Below are positions 5,988 to 6,987 of a stretch of 6,987 bases of DNA, piece by piece. Origin of the DNA: Deltaproteobacteria bacterium UBA2385. Its GTDB lineage: Bacteria > Myxococcota_A > UBA796 > UBA2385. Each line of letters starts with the position of its first letter. Position 1 is the first letter of the stretch. The DNA lies in contig DDSR01000403.1 in assembly GCA_002343455.1 (NCBI GenBank), forward strand, positions 16,947 to 23,933, given 5' to 3'. Under the pieces are notes generated by a model. It saw only the letters and a list, made by a program, of their open reading frames with translations, ran no database searches and was not told the origin of the DNA. Both the position numbers and the translations under genes were made by a program.

Positions 5988-6987
5988 GTTGGGTTGGGAC
6001 GCCGGAGGCGGCGGTCCGGCAGGTGGCGGCGACGGCGAAGCAGGCCGGCGAAGGCCGGCAGAGCCAGCAGCAGCGCGACCGGGGCCGGGGCGCCGCAGCC
6101 GCAGCTCTCTTCGGGCAGGGGCTCGGGGCTGTCGCCGGTGTCCTCGCCCGTGTCGCCGGTGTCCGGGTCGTCCGAGGGCGTGTAGGGCCGACCGCGCAGG
6201 ACGATCACCTCGCCGTCCTCGCTGTAGGGCACCCCGATGGCCACGTCCCCGTGGCCGTCGCCGTCCATGTCGCCGATGCCGGTCACCGCCAGCCCGTAGC
6301 CGCTCCAGCTCCCGCTGCTGGGGGCCTCGCCCTGGCCGGTCCAGTCGGGCGAGGGGAGGGGACCGTCGGGGCCCCCCAGGAAGAGCACGGCGCCGCCGCT
6401 GGAGCCCTCGCCGCCTGTCCAGCCGGGTCGCCCGGCCAGCAGATCGGCGTGGCCGTCGCCGTTGACGTCCTCGACCAGCGCCAGCGAGCGCCCCAGGTAG
6501 CTGCCGTCGACCCCGTCGGTGACGGTCCAGCTGGGGGTGCCGCTGGGGCCGCCGACCCCTCCGGCCCAGCCCAGGAGCTGGCCCACTCCGGTGAACGCGC
6601 CGATGCCGTCGGCGCCGACGAAGATGTCGGCCAGCGCGTCCCCGTTGAGGTCCATGCCGCCCGCCAGGGACACGCCGAAGCCCGCCACTCCACCCGCCGA
6701 GGCGAGCTGCCCGCTGGCAACCAGGGAGGGCCCGGCGCTGCCGCCTAGGAAGAGGGAGATCGAGCTGCTGCCATCGCCGTCCGAGCCCGGCCCGCTGATC
6801 AGGTCGGCGAGGCCGTCCCCGTCGAGGTCTCCGGCCGCGCTGACGACCTCTCCCACGGCCTGACCCGGCTCGCCCGCCAGGATCCAGGCCTCTCCCAGGC
6901 CGGTCGCGCCGCCGGGGTGCAGGTGGACCTCGCCCGCCTCCGACCAGCCCGGGGCCCCGATCGCCAGCTCGGCGTAGCCGTCGCCGT
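5984..6987 (-). CDS. FG-GAP/VCBS repeat surface protein with MYXO-CTERM anchor (5' end outside the window)
   Basis: The window holds the last 333 complete codons; the frame stays open to the right edge, so the start and probably a signal peptide lie beyond 6987. At least five FG-GAP (integrin alpha-like propeller) repeats are visible. One begins at the edge (GDGYAELAIGAPG). Four more carry complete calcium-loop motifs: DLDGDGLAD (about 6829-6803), DLNGDALAD (6652-6626), DVNGDGHAD (6469-6443) and DMDGDGHGD (6271-6245), spaced 59, 61 and 66 residues apart. Each is followed by a hydrophobic strand and a Gly-rich turn. After an Asp/Thr/Gly linker (about 6175-6107) comes a MYXO-CTERM-like end: a Cys pair, a hydrophobic helix and RRRR. 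Such proteins are exported and sorted to the myxobacterial surface. Likely roles are adhesion or ligand binding; no enzyme motif is seen in this part. It overlaps the next gene by 4 nt. Confidence 0.92.
   Translation of the reverse strand, partial: GDGYAELAIGAPGWSEAGEVHLHPGGATGLGEAWILAGEPGQAVGEVVSAAGDLDGDGLADLISGPGSDGDGSSSISLFLGGSAGPSLVASGQLASAGGVAGFGVSLAGGMDLNGDALADIFVGADGIGAFTGVGQLLGWAGGVGGPSGTPSWTVTDGVDGSYLGRSLALVEDVNGDGHADLLAGRPGWTGGEGSSGGAVLFLGGPDGPLPSPDWTGQGEAPSSGSWSGYGLAVTGIGDMDGDGHGDVAIGVPYSEDGEVIVLRGRPYTPSDDPDTGDTGEDTGDSPEPLPEESCGCGAPAPVALLLALPAFAGLLRRRRHLPDRRLRRPNPT
6026..6106 (-). other. MYXO-CTERM-type sorting signal within the FG-GAP protein
   Basis: The codons here encode SCGCGAP, a hydrophobic stretch of about 15 residues (PVALLLALPAFAGLL), and an Arg cluster RRRR. 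This is the order known for MYXO-CTERM: Cys motif, transmembrane helix, basic cytoplasmic end. Myxosortase-type proteases are known to cleave such tails before the protein reaches the surface. Unusually, 13 more residues, rich in Arg and Pro, follow the RRRR before the stop, whereas most such signals end soon after the basic cluster. Confidence 0.8.

Noticed and set aside
3444..6185. A 913-codon open frame on the plus strand, antisense to the barrel-protease gene
   Set aside because: Its translation is dominated by Ala, Gly, Val, Gln, Arg and His with no recognisable motif, and it is the antisense shadow of a well-supported gene in GC-rich DNA, where stop codons are rare in the opposite frame.

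Overview
The window is GC-rich and compact, and every gene I can support lies on the minus strand, so transcription runs from the right edge to the left. Three features point to a myxobacterial (Myxococcota) genome. The rightmost gene ends in a MYXO-CTERM-type sorting signal. A small DUF1844 gene is present. The exported proteins carry Asp/Thr/Gly-rich linkers after the lipobox or before the surface anchor. This assignment is inference from protein hallmarks; the window contains no rRNA or marker gene.

Layout in the direction of transcription. (1) 6987-5984 is the 3' part of a calcium-loop FG-GAP/VCBS repeat (integrin alpha-like propeller) surface protein, whose start lies outside the window. 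(2) 5987-2958 overlaps it by 4 nt (GTGA). It encodes a 1009-residue exported protein that joins a HExxH metallopeptidase domain, a TolB/PD40-like beta-propeller and a C-terminal Omp85-like outer-membrane barrel. (3) A 106-nt gap follows and contains four perfect-length tandem copies of a 16-bp repeat. (4) 2851-1484 is a DegP/HtrA-type periplasmic serine protease with two PDZ domains. (5) 1466-1179 is a 95-residue cytoplasmic DUF1844 protein, 17 nt further on. (6) A 135-nt gap holds a near-consensus sigma70 promoter and a 90-nt leader rich in stem-loops, followed by (7) 1043-27, a cysteine-rich lipoprotein with an Ig-like domain.

Taken together, this looks like a cell-envelope block. It contains a surface-anchored propeller protein translationally coupled to an outer-membrane protease/barrel protein, then an envelope quality-control protease with a small cytosolic partner gene, then a separately promoted lipoprotein. 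The functional link between the first two genes is inferred from their overlap, not shown. The most interesting points are the protease-propeller-barrel fusion and its coupling to the FG-GAP protein, the alternative-fold leader of the lipoprotein, and the 16-bp tandem array in front of htrA. I see no RNA genes, CRISPR array, insertion sequence or origin.
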